Below are positions 32,801 to 45,954 of a DNA stretch of 64,000 nucleotides, in pieces (the first letter of the stretch is position 1; every line of letters starts with the position of its first letter). The notes under the pieces were generated by a model. That model did no database searches. It was not told the origin of the DNA and saw only the letters and a list, made by a program, of their open reading frames with translations. This DNA comes from Ligula intestinalis (Eukaryota > Platyhelminthes > Cestoda > Diphyllobothriidea > Diphyllobothriidae). The stretch covers positions 50,726,641 to 50,790,640 of the forward strand of contig JAYGXS010000001.1 of NCBI GenBank assembly GCA_036362985.1. Reading direction: 5' to 3'. Made by a program: the position numbers and the translations under genes.

Positions 32801-33353
32801 GGAAGACTGACCGAGGGCAGACAATATTATCCGGCCTTAAGCCGCTGCTGCCGCCACCAGCACCGCACTGAAGACCTTTCACCGCCGAAAGTATTTCTAG
32901 GACGTCAGGCAAAAAATATTTATCTATAGAAGGGGGAGGCAGTAAATTGCACTTTATCGGGCAACACCATCAAGTTACAAATGAACACTGACACCACAGA
33001 GGTGCGGCAGGAAGTAAAAAGAGTGCGAGACGGAAAGTAATGTCGGTCGGATGGTAATGGCGCATATATGGGGGAGGCAGAAAGTTGGAACTCGAGGCTA
33101 AGAGAGCACGTTCATGTTTCATGCAGGCGGCCATAACCAAGACGACGCAGGTCGAGGCGGCGTTCACTGCATGTATACCTGGACTAATAGGTGAATAGCT
33201 CGACAAGCGGGATATTCGAGCACACGGGGACATAGGAGGAGGAGGAGCAAAATGTACACGGGATAAGACAAGGATGTCCGGCAATGCGAACGCATACACT
33301 CTATTTCTCACACACACAAACACACATCCTCACATTCATTTCCTCCAATTTTT
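29851..33353. other. No gene recognised
   Basis: More than 3 kb without supportable coding sequence. It includes a poly-G run at about 31977-31987. The 162-codon minus-strand frame at 32912-32424 has no family match and no clear splice context. Confidence 0.35.
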
Positions 33354-34440
33354 CTACTTTCCATTTATATACACATGACTAACAGCACCACTACTACCAT
33401 CACCACCACCGCCACCACTACTGCCTCTATCACCGCCCTCGCTACTAGGTGGCACCACCGGACCCCCTCGGCCAGTGGTCATCATCCTGCCACTGCTAGC
33501 GGGGACCAGCATTACCGGAAAGACAGCACTGCCGGGATGGGAGTGCAAAAAGGTCTCCTTCTTGAGATGTGTTGGAACAGACTGCCGAGCTGTGGGCCGA
33601 CCTTTAGAATCTACAGCCGCAGGATCAAGTCGACTAACGCTGCTGGGGTAGGAAAATTCCACAGCCGAGGCGGCAGATTGTTGCTGTGTGAGCAGAGGTG
33701 TTGTTGTTGTGACAACCTGCGCGCGCAGTACACTGGAAGGTGCCGTCCGAAGGTTAAAGTTTGAGACCCGGTCAATGGAAACGCGCGGCTGGTCGGCATT
33801 GGGGAGGGAGCGCGGCGCTGTGTTGGGAGAAGGAATGGGATGATTGGGTGGGCTATATAGAAGTTGTTGGGGTGGTGAGAGCGAGGAACGATTGCGAGCC
33901 GGTGAGGCGGGGAAGTGATGTGGCACGGAGCTACCGAGCAAATGTCTGGTGTGTGGGGAAGAGGAGGAAGAGGAGACTACATTTGGAACAGGCGGGTGAT
34001 TTGTGTTTCCCTGCATACCCGGATAAGGATAGTGCAACTGTATCGGCGGGGGCGGTGGTGGTGGAGAGGGTGTGGACGCCCGTTTTTCCGTGCCCGAGTC
34101 CTCGAGAACCGAGATCTTGGCGGCCAGACTGCTGGCAGCAGATCCGGCAAGGGGTTCCGATACGAGCGATGAACGCGTTCGTGTGGCAAGATTCCGCAAA
34201 GCCGGGTATGGAGACGTCACAGTTCGGCTGACGCTGGGATCTCCCGACTGTGAAGGATCAGAATTTTCGGGAGTGCGTCGAAGTGGGGGCTCCGGCCGTG
34301 ATTTCGTGGGCGCAAGCGAGGACTGGGCGGGAGCGACCGATTTCTGCTCCGTCGAGTGGGCTGAATCACTGGGTGAAGCAGAATGGCTGGTCGGGGCATC
34401 GGGCGATGACGGACATCCATTCAGACGCGTGTTAACTGAT
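33354..34440 (-). CDS. Large Ser/Pro-rich exon; possible C-terminal exon of the CTTNBP2-like gene
   Basis: Minus strand: the acceptor TGCACTTTTAG ends at 34441, and the frame (entered at codon position 3) is open for about 362 codons to TAG at 33356-33354. There is no convincing ATG at its start. The composition is low-complexity: Ser/Pro-rich, TPSPPPPPPPIQLHYPYP, VVSSSSSSPHTRH, a Gln run (TQQQS) and a Gly-rich end (GDRGSSGGGGGDGSSG) closing with HVYINGK. The stop overlaps a possible donor AAA^GTAGAA, so more exons may follow. Same strand as the CTTNBP2-like exons 15 kb upstream; family members have a long Pro/Ser-rich C-terminal region, so a single gene is plausible but would need at least one more exon to fix the phase. 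No domain is recognised. Confidence 0.55.
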
Positions 34441-34459
34441 CTAAAAGTGCACAATAACG

Positions 34460-36120
34460 GATGGAAAATCAGTAGACGCCAACGTGATTAGAATACTTGT
34501 TAATATTCACAGGCACACGGTAGTAAACCAAATAAATAGTCATAGAAGCATTGGAGACAAAGATACTTTTTCTAAATCGATAAAAAAATACCTGATAATT
34601 TTCGACCCATAGCTTTTTTCGATGATGTCTAATCTAGTCGAGTTCGATAGCAGGAGGGGGCATGAAGTGTATTTATCGAATGTCGTCGACAGAAAAGGAT
34701 AGACTAAGCAGTGTGATTACACCATCGTTAGGCTGAAATTTGCGAAGACTACGCTTAGAGCCTGGGCGGTTGCTAAAATAATAAACTGCCGGGAATTCGA
34801 AGAAGTAACAGAAAAAGTAAAATAAAGCAATTCCTGTCCCCGCATATGTAAGCACGCATGTCACCGTTGGAAAATGAAGATGAGGGCAAAAATAAATGTA
34901 CACTAAAATACCATTACTAAATCTTGCAAATCGAGGATTCTTCTGTTTGAAATCTGGAAGACCAAAGGTCTGATCATTCGGCTAACTAACATAAAATTCC
35001 AGACTCGTAAAACTGAGGCAGTAGCCCGAGGTCTGAGCGTATCGAAACATGAATCACATGCCTGTAGATAGTCACGGCAGCCGAGTTTGCGTGGAAGCGT
35101 AAAGGCAGGCTGTAGGCGCTCAACCTCTCTCGATCTACGGGTTGTAAAGGGCGACTAATGATCTGTGCGGTTTAAGTAGAGTATGAAACGGATGCCATCA
35201 CTGGCAATAGTTCCCACGGAGTTGACAGACATCTTAAAATAATCTAGATTCGTGTCGTTCGGGAAGAGGTCGCGGACAGGCAACCACTGACTGGGGCGCC
35301 GGCGCTAGACAAAGACACTGAACACTTCATAAACAGCCGCTTTTTAGTCTTCGCGTCCTTCGCGGTCCACTTGAGAGACTGATGATGATTCCAGCGGTCA
35401 AAATTAATGTTCTTGTCGCCAGATTGGAGAATGTGCTTCGTGAAAGCTTCAGTTAATTGGTACGGTACCAGTTTCATCGATTCCGTTACTAAACCAATCA
35501 GTGATAATTTGTATCTTGTTTGACATCGCCTGTCTTACTCCGTTTCCGAAAGCCCTACACGACTATTTATCTTAAAAATGTAAATAATACTAACCAACTA
35601 AAGGAGACCAGTCGCACATCAGAGCAAAACGTTTGCATTTTGGAGCTTCCGAGCTCGTACAGGAGGCAAATAAACATAGTTGTTGGGTTAAAGAGGCAGT
35701 ATAGTCAATTAGCAGGCGCTGATGAGGATTAGGAAAGTGTACAAGGGTGCATGTTTAGTATTCCGATTGATCGAGTTTTCACAAGAGCTGTAGGCTCTGG
35801 CCCAGCTGACAGCCTATCCTACACTCTATTTAAGTGGTTACGTTCGTGGACGAGGAAGAGAAGCAACGACACGCCTGCTGTATGGAGAGAAAATTCCAAA
35901 ATAATCACACGATTCTATAAAGTGAGACTGAAAAGGAGGATCGCGTTGGTTATCATTTGACTAAGCGATCATTTTAGCGGGAACGCACTTGAACATGATG
36001 CCTAGCAGTTTTGACCATCATTATTGTAACTCTTTTTTTTTTAACAAAAAACGGTATTTGCCCAATTAAAAAAAACCACGGCATTGGTCATTAGAAGGCG
36101 TCACTGCGAAAATTGGCAGC
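34460..36120. other. No gene recognised
   Basis: AT-rich intergenic or intronic sequence. The 77-codon minus frame at 35477-35244 is unassigned. Confidence 0.35.
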
Positions 36121-36129
36121 CGATACCCA

Positions 36130-36870
36130 CAACATATTAAAGTAGATATAATTGTGATGGAATGACCACACCGTAAGGATGAATAACGAGCGCCTGGCCG
36201 TATGGCCATTAAACGGCGACGTTATTACAGACGCTTTCAGACAGGGCAGACGCAAGCGCCGTTAGAAGGACCGCCTGAGGCAACGCAATACCGATGACTA
36301 CGAGGACCAAGCTTAACATCGACAAGCTTAGTCTAAGGACTGGACCTAACATATTTGAAGCCAAGCAAGTGGCCGTTGCCCGGGGCAAAAAGAGAGACTC
36401 ATAAGATGGAAGAATGAAGCATGTCCCCAGGCCCTTCTAATCGTATTAAGATGGTCAACGATCATTCCCGATGGGGATCGGTCACAGTGACCAATTGAAA
36501 ACCCAATGCAATCTTAACACGACTAACCGACTCCTCATCTCATAAAATGCCACCACTAGTACTGACTCTTCCACCAATGTGTACTTAGTACTACATTGCC
36601 CCTATTGAGGTCAGATTTTCGAATCATCAATCGACGTGGTCGGTCACTTGTCAATCCACCGCACCGGCGCCAAGAGCCTCAACATACACCTATAATTTTC
36701 ATATCCCCTGTCCACACCGTCCTCAGACATTCGGTCACCGCACTACCGGAACCTGTTGATAAAGCAATACAGTCTAGACTCCATCGCCGCAATCCACCCT
36801 ATTTGTACACATAAAGCTCCTCCACTTTGCGCGTATGCACACCAGCCCCTTGTAAAACACTACACCTCAT
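36130..36870 (+). pseudogene. RTE-like LINE 3' tail with finger-like remnant
   Basis: NIFEAKQVAVARGKKRD at about 36350-36405 matches the Lys-rich 'I.EA.RI.AAK.KR' block before the LINE zinc-finger tail. SSIDVVGHLSIHRTGA at about 36620-36670 keeps a 'xxIxLVGHLxxHR' finger linker. Frame stops throughout. Same LINE group as 22570-26850, plus strand, 5' truncated as usual for LINEs. Confidence 0.6.
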
Positions 36871-37487
36871 TCCTGCAGCAGGTCCTCGGCGATCTGGTGG
36901 GAAACACACACAGCATGCAAAAGGTGCATATCTCACTTAAGTGGGAAGCATGTACGTCGGCATAACCTGGCACAAACAGTGGGGAGCAAGTCGTGTGTGG
37001 CACGCTGAAGCGAGCTCTTCAATTGTCAGTCACTGTGCCTCATCGATCAACAACTGGTTGATAGGCTTAGACAACCGACTGATGCAAGGGAAAGGGGAGA
37101 AAGCCAAGCGAGGTCGACACTGCAGAATACATACTCAGAACCCTGTCAGTGCATTCTTTACCATTAAAAGTTGACGCGCTTGATCCGACGCGCTAAACTT
37201 CGCCGCCGGAAGAGCTACCAATGGACGGGGTAAGTTACTTCTTTTGGGACGGGGAGTCAGACCACAACGGTTCTTCCCTAATGTGGCCTCTATGGGCTTC
37301 CCACCCGTACACAATCCCAACCATCCTTTTTTTGATTCGGTGAAAACTTGGCCTATTGCGCGCGGGATAGATCATGTGAGGGCACGCGTAGACTGATTGT
37401 TTAGCCCAGAACCCAGCGTCGCTTGTCCTGAGCTAGTTACGCCACTGGGCCTAGGTGGGTGAGGGAATAAATGAAGTGTTAGATGCA
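36871..37487. other. No gene recognised
   Basis: Mixed-composition sequence with no supported frame. Confidence 0.3.
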
Positions 37488-37600
37488 GCACAAATCTACT
37501 TTACTATAATCTAATTCACGCGCATGTCCCCGTCGTGCCCTAACTCCGTAGGGCATGCAGTGGGCACAGCCACTTGCGACGATCGAGCTGTCGTGTGTGC
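37488..37600. repeat. Dispersed repeat shared with 11265-11385
   Basis: CAGCACAAATCTACTTTACT with ATAATCTAATTC, then TGCGACGATCGAGCTGTCG and TCATTAAGGCAG; a diverged partner of the copy at 11265. The 170-codon frame at 37524-38036 starts inside it and is therefore not trusted. Confidence 0.5.
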
Positions 37601-38464
37601 CGGCGCGCACTCATTAAGGCAGCAAGGTCAGTGCAGCGCACACACCGGCACACGCGTACACAAGGAACCAATCGCATTTTGCCACAACCCAGCAGAGAAG
37701 CCTGGGGTAAGGGGAAGGGAGAGAGAAAGCGCTTCCACTAGGCATGGGCACGGAGCCCACGACCGTGTTGTTGTGGTTATTATGGTTCTGTACAACAAGC
37801 AGAAGGAAGAGAGGACGAGCATAAGACTGGGCAATTGCCTGGGTAAGATGACTTGGTGCGCGGGAATTTGTGTGGGAATCTGCAGACGAGTCTTTTTTAA
37901 TGCAGAAATGAACCAAGAGCACCTCAAATATGGTCATTTTTTTCATCCAGGACAAAGGAGTCCTATGGGGGTACTACTGCCGTACATGGTAAAAGGTGCT
38001 GGGGATCGGAAATGGAAAAGAAAATCGTCCACTTAATACGCCCGGCAAGGAAAACTGACGAAAGCACTGTTCTTTAATGGTGTTAAATGCAAATAATTTG
38101 CGGGTGATTACTAAAGGCATAGTATTCTAGCAAAACAAGGTTGGTAAGACACCAATTTCGCCTCCATTTTTCGAGGATAACCAGTTTCGTGCTGTAGGGT
38201 TTCAGGGAGAATTAACATAGCAACCCAAGCCCACTCCCTCGCTTTGAGTCGCCCAAAATTTAGGCACTAAGTAGCTTGAACGAACAAATTGTTGTAAAAA
38301 TGCCCTAATGCCATGCCTGGAAAGGCCAGCAGTGAACCGGGTAAGAAAAATGTTCGATAGCAATGCCTTGTAGATATGCCAAAGCAGTGGTTTTGATTGC
38401 ATTGAGTTTTGTACAATCCTACAACATCTATGAGGCTTGGCATGAGTATGACTTCAACTCGCCT

Positions 38465-38580
38465 TTTTTCAGGTCTGTTAGTTATGGTGCCCGAGCCCAC
38501 CTCTGATCTTCTTGACTCTGTCTTGATGAGAGAAGTAAGTCCGGCAGATGCGTCGCAAGTCTGTAATCACTATGTCATCG
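38465..38580 (-). repeat. Dispersed repeat family R1, inverted partial copy
   Basis: On the minus strand: AGACTTGCGACGCATCTGCC, TTCTCTCATC, ACAGAGTCAAGAAGATCAG; same order as 24660-24760. Confidence 0.65.
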
Positions 38581-39730
38581 TACCTGTGCACATCCTACTG
38601 GACAATACACAGGGGACAACGTGATCCGCGATAGTCGAACTGTCTTTGTGCGCGTAAATATATCGGATTTTGTTCATTAGGGTTTCTATGTACACAATAC
38701 GGGCGTCGCCCGACAGGTTGAACTACCATGTCCGAGGGAAAGGCTATACCAGACAGGCTTTCAAATTCAAGACGAGTGTGTTACCGCTCCTATTGAGAAC
38801 TGCAGCAAACAGAGGCCAGCGAACCTGACACCGTTTCATTGGAAATTTCAATTCTGGTAAGCGTAAGTTTGATTTACGAAAGGCGTAAAAGACAGTAATC
38901 GAATTGGGGTGTTTGGCAAGTTCCCGAATTTCTTGACTTTGACTAATCCTGTGAGATAGGAGACTTTTCAAAGAAACCAAAGAAGCAGCAGCAGCTTATT
39001 TATGATAACCAACGTGACTGCTTGGACGATTTGAAAAATATGCCAGGAAATGGCATTCGTCGCCAGTTTGCAGACCTATCGCAAACGTCCTGTGAGGTAC
39101 TACTCGCACTGTCCTCCGACGGGCTGGACAACACACCGGTGCCTTGGTTTTGAAGAGCGCCTTTAATTTACCACGACTTGGAATATGACTTATGCAGGTG
39201 TTAGACGAAGGAGGATGATAGTACTGGTCAAATGACATCTCAGTCCTAAGGTGCAAGAGGGCAGGGCTTCCTTCCGAAATAGAAGGTAAACTACGAATAA
39301 GTTTCCACTCATCGTTCGTACTCGAAGATAACATGAGCAGGGATGATAAACATGAGGCTTCCCCAATCATCAGTGTTTGTTGCTTCCCAGACTTTATGAC
39401 CGAAGGGTAATTGCAAACGAGGGCTGCCATGCTTACTTTAGTGTTTTTGTCTGTTTTGGTTAAAATCTGTTCTGTGCTCTGTAGGTAGTATTATGAATGC
39501 CTAAGAAACATCTACTTCCGCGGTCTAGTAGGTGGACCTTGCCGGACTGGGTTAGACCGATACCGAGGCTTACGATGACAAAACAGTCACAGAGGCAAAA
39601 CAAAAGACAGTGGGGCAAGAACATCGTGATGATGCGACATTCCGACCGTCTTAAACGACTAATTAAACCGCCTGCGCACGTAGCACTGGTGATTTAGGAG
39701 TGAACTGGTTTAAAGTGAGGCGGGCTTGCG
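38581..39730. other. No gene accepted
   Basis: It contains a 144-codon ATG-started frame on the minus strand (39430-38996), which I list under rejected items. Confidence 0.3.
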
Positions 39731-39744
39731 CCGGATCTATTGCA

Positions 39745-39835
39745 CTTTTCCTTGCTCCGGTGGCAAGACAATGTCAAAACGATAGGAGGTAGACCCAGAT
39801 GCAGGAGGTATCAAAACTAAACAGCAATGTACGAT
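39745..39835 (+). repeat. Short dispersed repeat shared with 45650-45725
   Basis: GGCAAGACAATGTCAAAACG, then ATGCAGGAGGTATCAAAACT and AAACAGC, are paralleled at 45660-45720 by GGCGACACGACAAAACCAAG and GTGCAGGAGCTAGCAAAACT. Short and diverged. Confidence 0.4.
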
Positions 39836-40532
39836 CTGGTCCCCATTCTAGGTGAACTAGGATATTCTAGGGCGGTACGTATCACAGTGGCTCCGAAAGG
39901 GACCGCGTTATCCTCAGAGATCGCAACCTCCCGAGTCACGGCTCAGTACATCGCAACGCGTTTTACCAAATGAACATGGATCCTTCAATGGAGGTCTCAC
40001 TATGTCTTCCCTCTCCTGTTTACCAGTCGACTGTGCGGGTTAACCAACCAACTGATCCCTCGGTTTGAATCACGTACTTGCTGGTATATGAACAAGTTTT
40101 TAACTGCTACGCTCTTGGCGAATCAAGAGCCCACAATTTTTTGAAAACAACTTTGCAGAGGGCCGTTCCACAATTTGCCATCCAAGAACGTATGGGATGG
40201 TCCACAAGTAGACTATCACACTTGGATCCAGTTACCGAATCAGCCTACCGTAACGTATGGAATCAGCCAATTCCTATACGGTAAGCTGACTGCACAAGCA
40301 AGGTTTCCCCAAAAAGCCACCCAGTTTCGCACAATTGGATCAAATGAAGTATTCAAATCTGCCAGCTCTCCACGACTAAGTACGCGTGCCTAGCAGTCAT
40401 CCGGTGCATCCAACATTGATTGCTTAGGCAATCTTGCGTGGGCAGTCAGCTTACAGTATAAGAATTGGTGGACTACATACATTGCGGTAGATTGAGCTGA
40501 CCCAAGTCTGAGTAAACTCACAGCTCACAAGG

Positions 40533-40720
40533 GGGCCACGTAGCTCAGTTGGCTAGAACTTTGATTGTACTAAAATCTCCCCCTTGCTGGTGTGGGTTCG
40601 AAGTCCGTCAAGGCACCGATTTTCTCACAAATGGCTCAAAGTAATTAATGAAAAGGCCCAGTTTCTGTCGCTGGATCTGCAATTCGGGAGTAAGTCAGGG
40701 GGCCTGGCGATTGCACAGAC
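40533..40720 (+). repeat. tRNA-like SINE of a second family
   Basis: The head has an A box (CGTAGCTCAGTTGGCTAGAA) and a B box (TGGGTTCGAAGTCC) about 45 nt apart. No anticodon arm or acceptor stem folds well by eye. The body is unlike the Arg-like SINEs. Confidence 0.55.
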
Positions 40721-42585
40721 ACGATTTAGGAAAATATAAAATATGGAGCCCCAAAACTGGGCGAAACCAACCCTGGTTGTGGTACCCGAGGCCTACCCGG
40801 TTGCCTTTTAAACAATGTGAACCATAATGTAGGGATGAACGAAGTGAAAAAAAGTTTTTCCCTTCCTAAAATGGATTTGATAAGGCCTTTTTTGTCCTCT
40901 CCTGTATTCGGAGGCACGAAGAGTGGCTGGACGAGATGCAGTTTTAGTCGATAATAAATAATTTTTAAAGCTTTATATAACTTGAGTAGATCATCAAGAC
41001 TTAGAATGTCTTTCAGTCAAACATCGAAAATATGGATCGCAGAATACTGAGAAAAAATGAAATGAAAAAATACGCGTACGTCAATCAGGATTGTAGTACA
41101 GGTTAGTCGACTATTTTACATCTCACCTAATGGCCAACGATTTATAGTTGTGTAGTTAAATAATCAACAAACTCGCTTTCCCCTTCTATTTTTGCAATAA
41201 ACGAGAGGATATAAGGACTAACCACGTACAAACAGAAAGAAATAGGCTAACTTACAATGAATCGGGGTCCAGGGAGTCTGACTGGGAGACAGAGGTTGTT
41301 GTCTCGGTTAGGATCGCAGCTGGCTTGTGGTTGGTTGAGGGGCCCTCTGCTACAGTTTGAATCCCAACGGAAGTGTTTTTGGGCCGGGATACAGAGGCGG
41401 GCGAAGTGACAAAAGCCGTAGACAGGGCTTTGGAGGCCTTTTCAAAAAAGTGAGAGGAAAAAGTGCAAACGACTCCTCTTTATAAATTAGTAATCAGGAC
41501 TGGCGGCAAAACCTAGAGGAGAACAGGAGTTAGCCGGAAAAGACGGCGGGGCGGGCTACGATGCAAGGCTTGGGTCTCTTAAATACAACGGCAGCCTCGT
41601 GACCAATTGCGTACACAAAAAAACTCATTCTGGAAAAAATCTGACTCCGAAACTCACTAAACGAGTCTGTAGATTTGGAGGTCATTTAAAAAAACTTAAT
41701 AAACTACCACAAAACTCATTGGATCATATAATGGCATCAGAACCCGAAATGGAAAAACTCGAGATTAGGCGCTGCCAGATAGGGGCGCTAATCATATGGG
41801 GTTAAGTAGAAGTGAATGGTGAGGATGATAAACAAATCGATACGATTTTACCGCCTACACATATCAGGGAACGAAATCAAGAACATTCCTGGACATACGC
41901 AAACAGACTCTTATTAAGATTATAATTTCATTGAAAGTTGGGCAAAAGACTTTGGTCAATGAAAACGTACAAATTGTGCTTTGCACGAACCCCTAACATA
42001 GAAGGAGGTAATTACTTCGTCGCAGCAGGTTTGAAAATGTTCGCATGAAGAACATAATCATAGACTTCAAGAATCTTTGAACTGAGTCTCGAAATCGTTT
42101 CAAGCCACTATTCAGGAGTAGCTAGATTTTCAAAAGCTTCGATGGGCGCTTGGAGCGACTGGTTACCCGCGCAGCTCCTTTGGTCGTGCATACGTAAACG
42201 CGAAAAGACAAAAATCAAGAGTAATCAATTTTTGGTGAGCACCCTCATATGTGGAAAACGTCTCGGAAGTTGTCAGCCTCCTCACACCATCCGCAGTTGC
42301 AGTTGTACACCGACGATTAGCACGCAAATTTGCATATATATTTACATCGGTTGGTTCATTACGCTCAGCACAAACCGATTCTTACCCCTCTTTGTTTATT
42401 TGAACTACAACAATAAGGTCATCAGCGTACGATACTAGCACCGTTAGGAAGAAGTCAATTTTGGTCAGCATTTTGCGACCTATTGAAGGATATTTCCTCA
42501 CGATGTCGAAAATTGCAGTCTTTGGTCATTATGCATTGCTTGTGATTTCCGGGTATTGTGTGGTTTGTGCCTTATTTTATTCTCA
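40721..42585. other. No gene recognised
   Basis: AT-rich; no frame or repeat that I can support. Confidence 0.35.
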
Positions 42586-42589
42586 GGTA

Positions 42590-42885
42590 CCAGGTCATGC
42601 GACCGAAAGACCCACTGCCTAGGTAGGAAATGTCCGGCACCTTTCACAGCAGCGAGTGTAGTTGCAGCGAGAGCAACTAATGCAGCAGTAGTGGGGGGGG
42701 GGGTGAATTACGCTAGCTCCCAGTTTGTGGCTCATTCAACGAGACCCGCCGGCCACACCTTCAACTGTGACGAAGCTGCAATTCTCGCATGAGGTGAAAA
42801 TCATGTGAGCCACGAGCCGCTCGATTCATGGTGCTCCGACTCACATCCAATTAACAAGCACGCTTACTTCCCGCCTCCATAGTCT
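42590..42885 (+). pseudogene. Penelope-like GIY-YIG fragment, close relative of 3085-3571
   Basis: VAHSTRPAGHTFNCDEAAIL then a stop, then GENHVSHEPLDSW and HPINKH parallels the 3085 copy (VAAHSSRPGHTFKFDEAEI, GDNRLSRESLVSW, QSINKC) residue by residue. The upstream part (CDRKTHCLGRKCPAPF) is degraded and a poly-G run (about 42692-42702) breaks it. Confidence 0.7.
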
Positions 42886-45580
42886 AGGATGCAATTTTGA
42901 CTGAGCAAAATATTTTTTGGCTATGTGAGGAGGGCGCTGAATATCAGCAGTGAGGATGACAACGAACCAAACTACCGAATAATCGTCATGTCAAAAAAGT
43001 GGACAACGCTGACGAAATCACTGTTATTGACGATCCGAATAATGACCGACAAGAAATCCTCGCATTAACTGTGACCACAGCAATGAAGGCAACTGCTACT
43101 ACTTATCGTAGAAATGTGCTGGTCTGACAACTGCATCCTATAAATATTGTACTTCTTGTACCTTGCGTATCCCGTTTTGTGATTTTCTCTGACAATGGAT
43201 TCGAAGGAGAACCTGAAACATCAGGCCATAAACCTACTGTCCCAGCGATTGTACCTTTTTCTGAGCATTACAGTTCTGCGAATCCTGCAAACAACTTTCA
43301 GGAAGAAATTTAACTTGGTAGTTTAGCATATATCTGGACAGGTTATTTTGATCAACTGAATGGATTTAATAATAAGAAGGACTTTAGTTTGGAAAAACGA
43401 AAACCCTCCTAGTTAAAGTTATTGGGGGAAATAGGCTCTCATTTTGGCTAAATTATGAGTATGTTTATATTAAAGAAATTCCCTATGCTGTAAGGAAAGA
43501 CAGGACGAAACTTTCTTTTAATATACATTGTGCTGTGGAAAAATTCCATAATTAGTAAGAAAAAAAAGGTGGAATAATAATCCCCTCCAGTACTAGAAAA
43601 TTTTGTGCGAAGTTGATCAAATGGAACGCAAGCAAAGTTTAAGGAATCGCATTTATTTTTAGAAACAAAAAGTGATAGAGGTTAAACAAATTATATTTAG
43701 CTATTCTGTGAAGTTTTTTGCAAAAAATGCAGTAACAAAACATTCTTGGTAGGAAATTTTATTTTACCGCACAGCTGGCCGCGCGCGTAAACTAAGTTTC
43801 TGCATGTTGCCGCGAACACAGCCTATAGAAGGCTTATTTAATGTAAGTCATGTAGAAATATAGTTTTTTTGTAAACGATAGGGTTCACTCAAGCGTTATT
43901 TAGAAACGGAACAGACAGAAGAATAATAAGTATTTCAAAAAATGGTCATAAAATTGGCCTGCTTTTTCTGCATTCGCACGTTTATAACGGAGCTTGGAAT
44001 AAATCTCCTTGAGCGAAAAATAATCCGTTATAAAGAGAAAAGTACGTTCATTTATCTCCAGTCAAATTTAATCGTTCATCTTCAGATAAATTAAAGAAAT
44101 TGCCAAAAGTCCCTAATTTTCCTGTGAGATTACCTTGGAAAAAGTTATGATACGCAGAAGTTCGTCAGCTAAATATCCAATAAAAGCACTTTTTAAAGAG
44201 GTAACCTATTATGAAAACTTTTTTATGAATCTTAGGAATAACAATATGTGTGGTATCTAGCAGACATGTTGCATGTTCGAAGATGTGGTTTGCTGTTTTG
44301 AAGCATTTCCACATTTGACCAACATGGCCATCTGCATAGGAAATAATATCCAAAAGCTCGTTTTTGCGGTAAATGCTGTTTTGTTATATCTTATTTTAAA
44401 GGGTTTGATGTAAACGTCGAACAGACGGGCAATTAGTCAACTTTCCTATACATACACCGAAAACTAGCGAAATGAAGAGAGACTTTATTCCGCGATATTC
44501 AATAACTACGTATCCACTCATTACCAAATGTACAAAATATTTTGACTAAAGGCAAGTTCTTTTTGTATGAAGAACGTGGTTGCTTTAAGTTCGATGCTTA
44601 ACAAACTATTTAAATTTATTGTTCAAATTTATAGCTATTTTTGACCACTCCACAAGCTGGGAATTATCGAGAGAATTTTATTGTTCTTAACAAACACTAA
44701 GTACTTCTTATACTTCTTTTAAGTACTTAATATGCCTAATGCTGCTCATTATTATTCATAAGTTTTCCTAAATGTGTTCCCGCTGGTATGGGAGAAATAA
44801 TCAAACATTTACAAATCTAGGAAAGTTGCTTGCAGAATTGTATATGTATGAACAAGGCTTGGTAATTCATATATATAATCGAGCAAAACTCGCCCCTTTA
44901 ACGGTTTAGAATAGACGCCATATGAAGGCTTTACGACAAAAATGTCTGGCCTTATATTCAAACGGCAGCCGAATATACCTCGAACAATCGGTTAACGTTA
45001 CACAAAGTTTCGGGAATCTAATAAATAGCTAACTACGTGCACATGCAAACGAGCATTTTATAAACCTGTGAATCTGAATTTTATTCTTTCAGAGGTAGTT
45101 CCTTCGTTTAGACTCAAAACTTGACGCGTAGTGTGTAGAAAATCGCTACCTAATAAATTACCGTGAGATAAGCAAGAGAGGCTAGGATTTGTTTTCGACT
45201 GAAAGCGAGCTCGCCATGGGGTGGGAATTTGGTGGAGGCTTAACGACTGCTTAGCAAATCTAAGACCATACCTGGGCAATCATTTATCTCTCCCAAAATA
45301 AATCTAAATAAAGCGAAAATGGCGAAATAGTGAATAATTGAGGAAGTCATGTATCTCGTACGAACGATCCTGGCATATTTAAGGAATTACAAACTCAACA
45401 GGATCACGGCCCACAGCAATCAACCAGCGTGCACTATGAAAACAGGTAACGATGTAGAAAACGCCCAGACTTTGTGCGAAATAGGGCCTTAAACGTTGAA
45501 CCCATCAATGGGCCGGGATCTATCAGGCTGAAAGTTCCCCTAACTCGTTTTTTTATTCACATCAACCAGCTGTTCGCGCG
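42886..45580. other. AT-rich, no gene recognised
   Basis: Almost 2.7 kb of AT-rich DNA with only very short frames. Confidence 0.4.
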
Positions 45581-45649
45581 TGTTCAGTGTATTCACGGTC
45601 ACAACTGATGATATTTCCGCCAGTGTGCGTGATGACGTCCACCACTGCC

Positions 45650-45725
45650 CTGCTTTTCGGCGACACGACAAAACCAAGACAACCGGGGGTAGAGTGCAGG
45701 AGCTAGCAAAACTAAACAACCTTCA
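45650..45725 (+). repeat. Short dispersed repeat shared with 39745-39835
   Basis: See 39745-39835. Confidence 0.4.
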
Positions 45726-45954
45726 TACACGTGCCACGCACGACCCGTTCCGCACTCCTCGCCAGAGGAGAGGGGGGGTTCGCGGCGCTTGCAGCTTTCA
45801 CATGTGAGACGGCCATTAAGTTATATTTAATAGGAGCTAGCTTGACTCCCAGGCCTGAAAAAAGTGGGTTATTGCGTCAATTGGTGACCTCCAAAGCCAC
45901 GAGCGATTGCGCGGCGTGAATCTTTCGAAATGAAATTTTGTTAATATCGGAATC

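Noticed and set aside
32424..32912. 162-codon minus-strand frame
   Set aside because: No recognised motif, no splice context; a frame of this length can occur by chance in 64 kb.
33375..34491. Plus-strand frames opposite the Ser/Pro-rich exon
   Set aside because: Shadows of the low-complexity minus-strand exon.
37524..38036. 170-codon plus-strand frame
   Set aside because: It starts inside a dispersed repeat (37488-37600) and has a biased, repeat-derived composition.
38996..39430. 144-codon minus-strand frame with ATG (MAALVCNYPSVIK...)
   Set aside because: It begins with ATG and reads protein-like, but no family, no clear splice partners and no codon evidence; kept as possible exon only.
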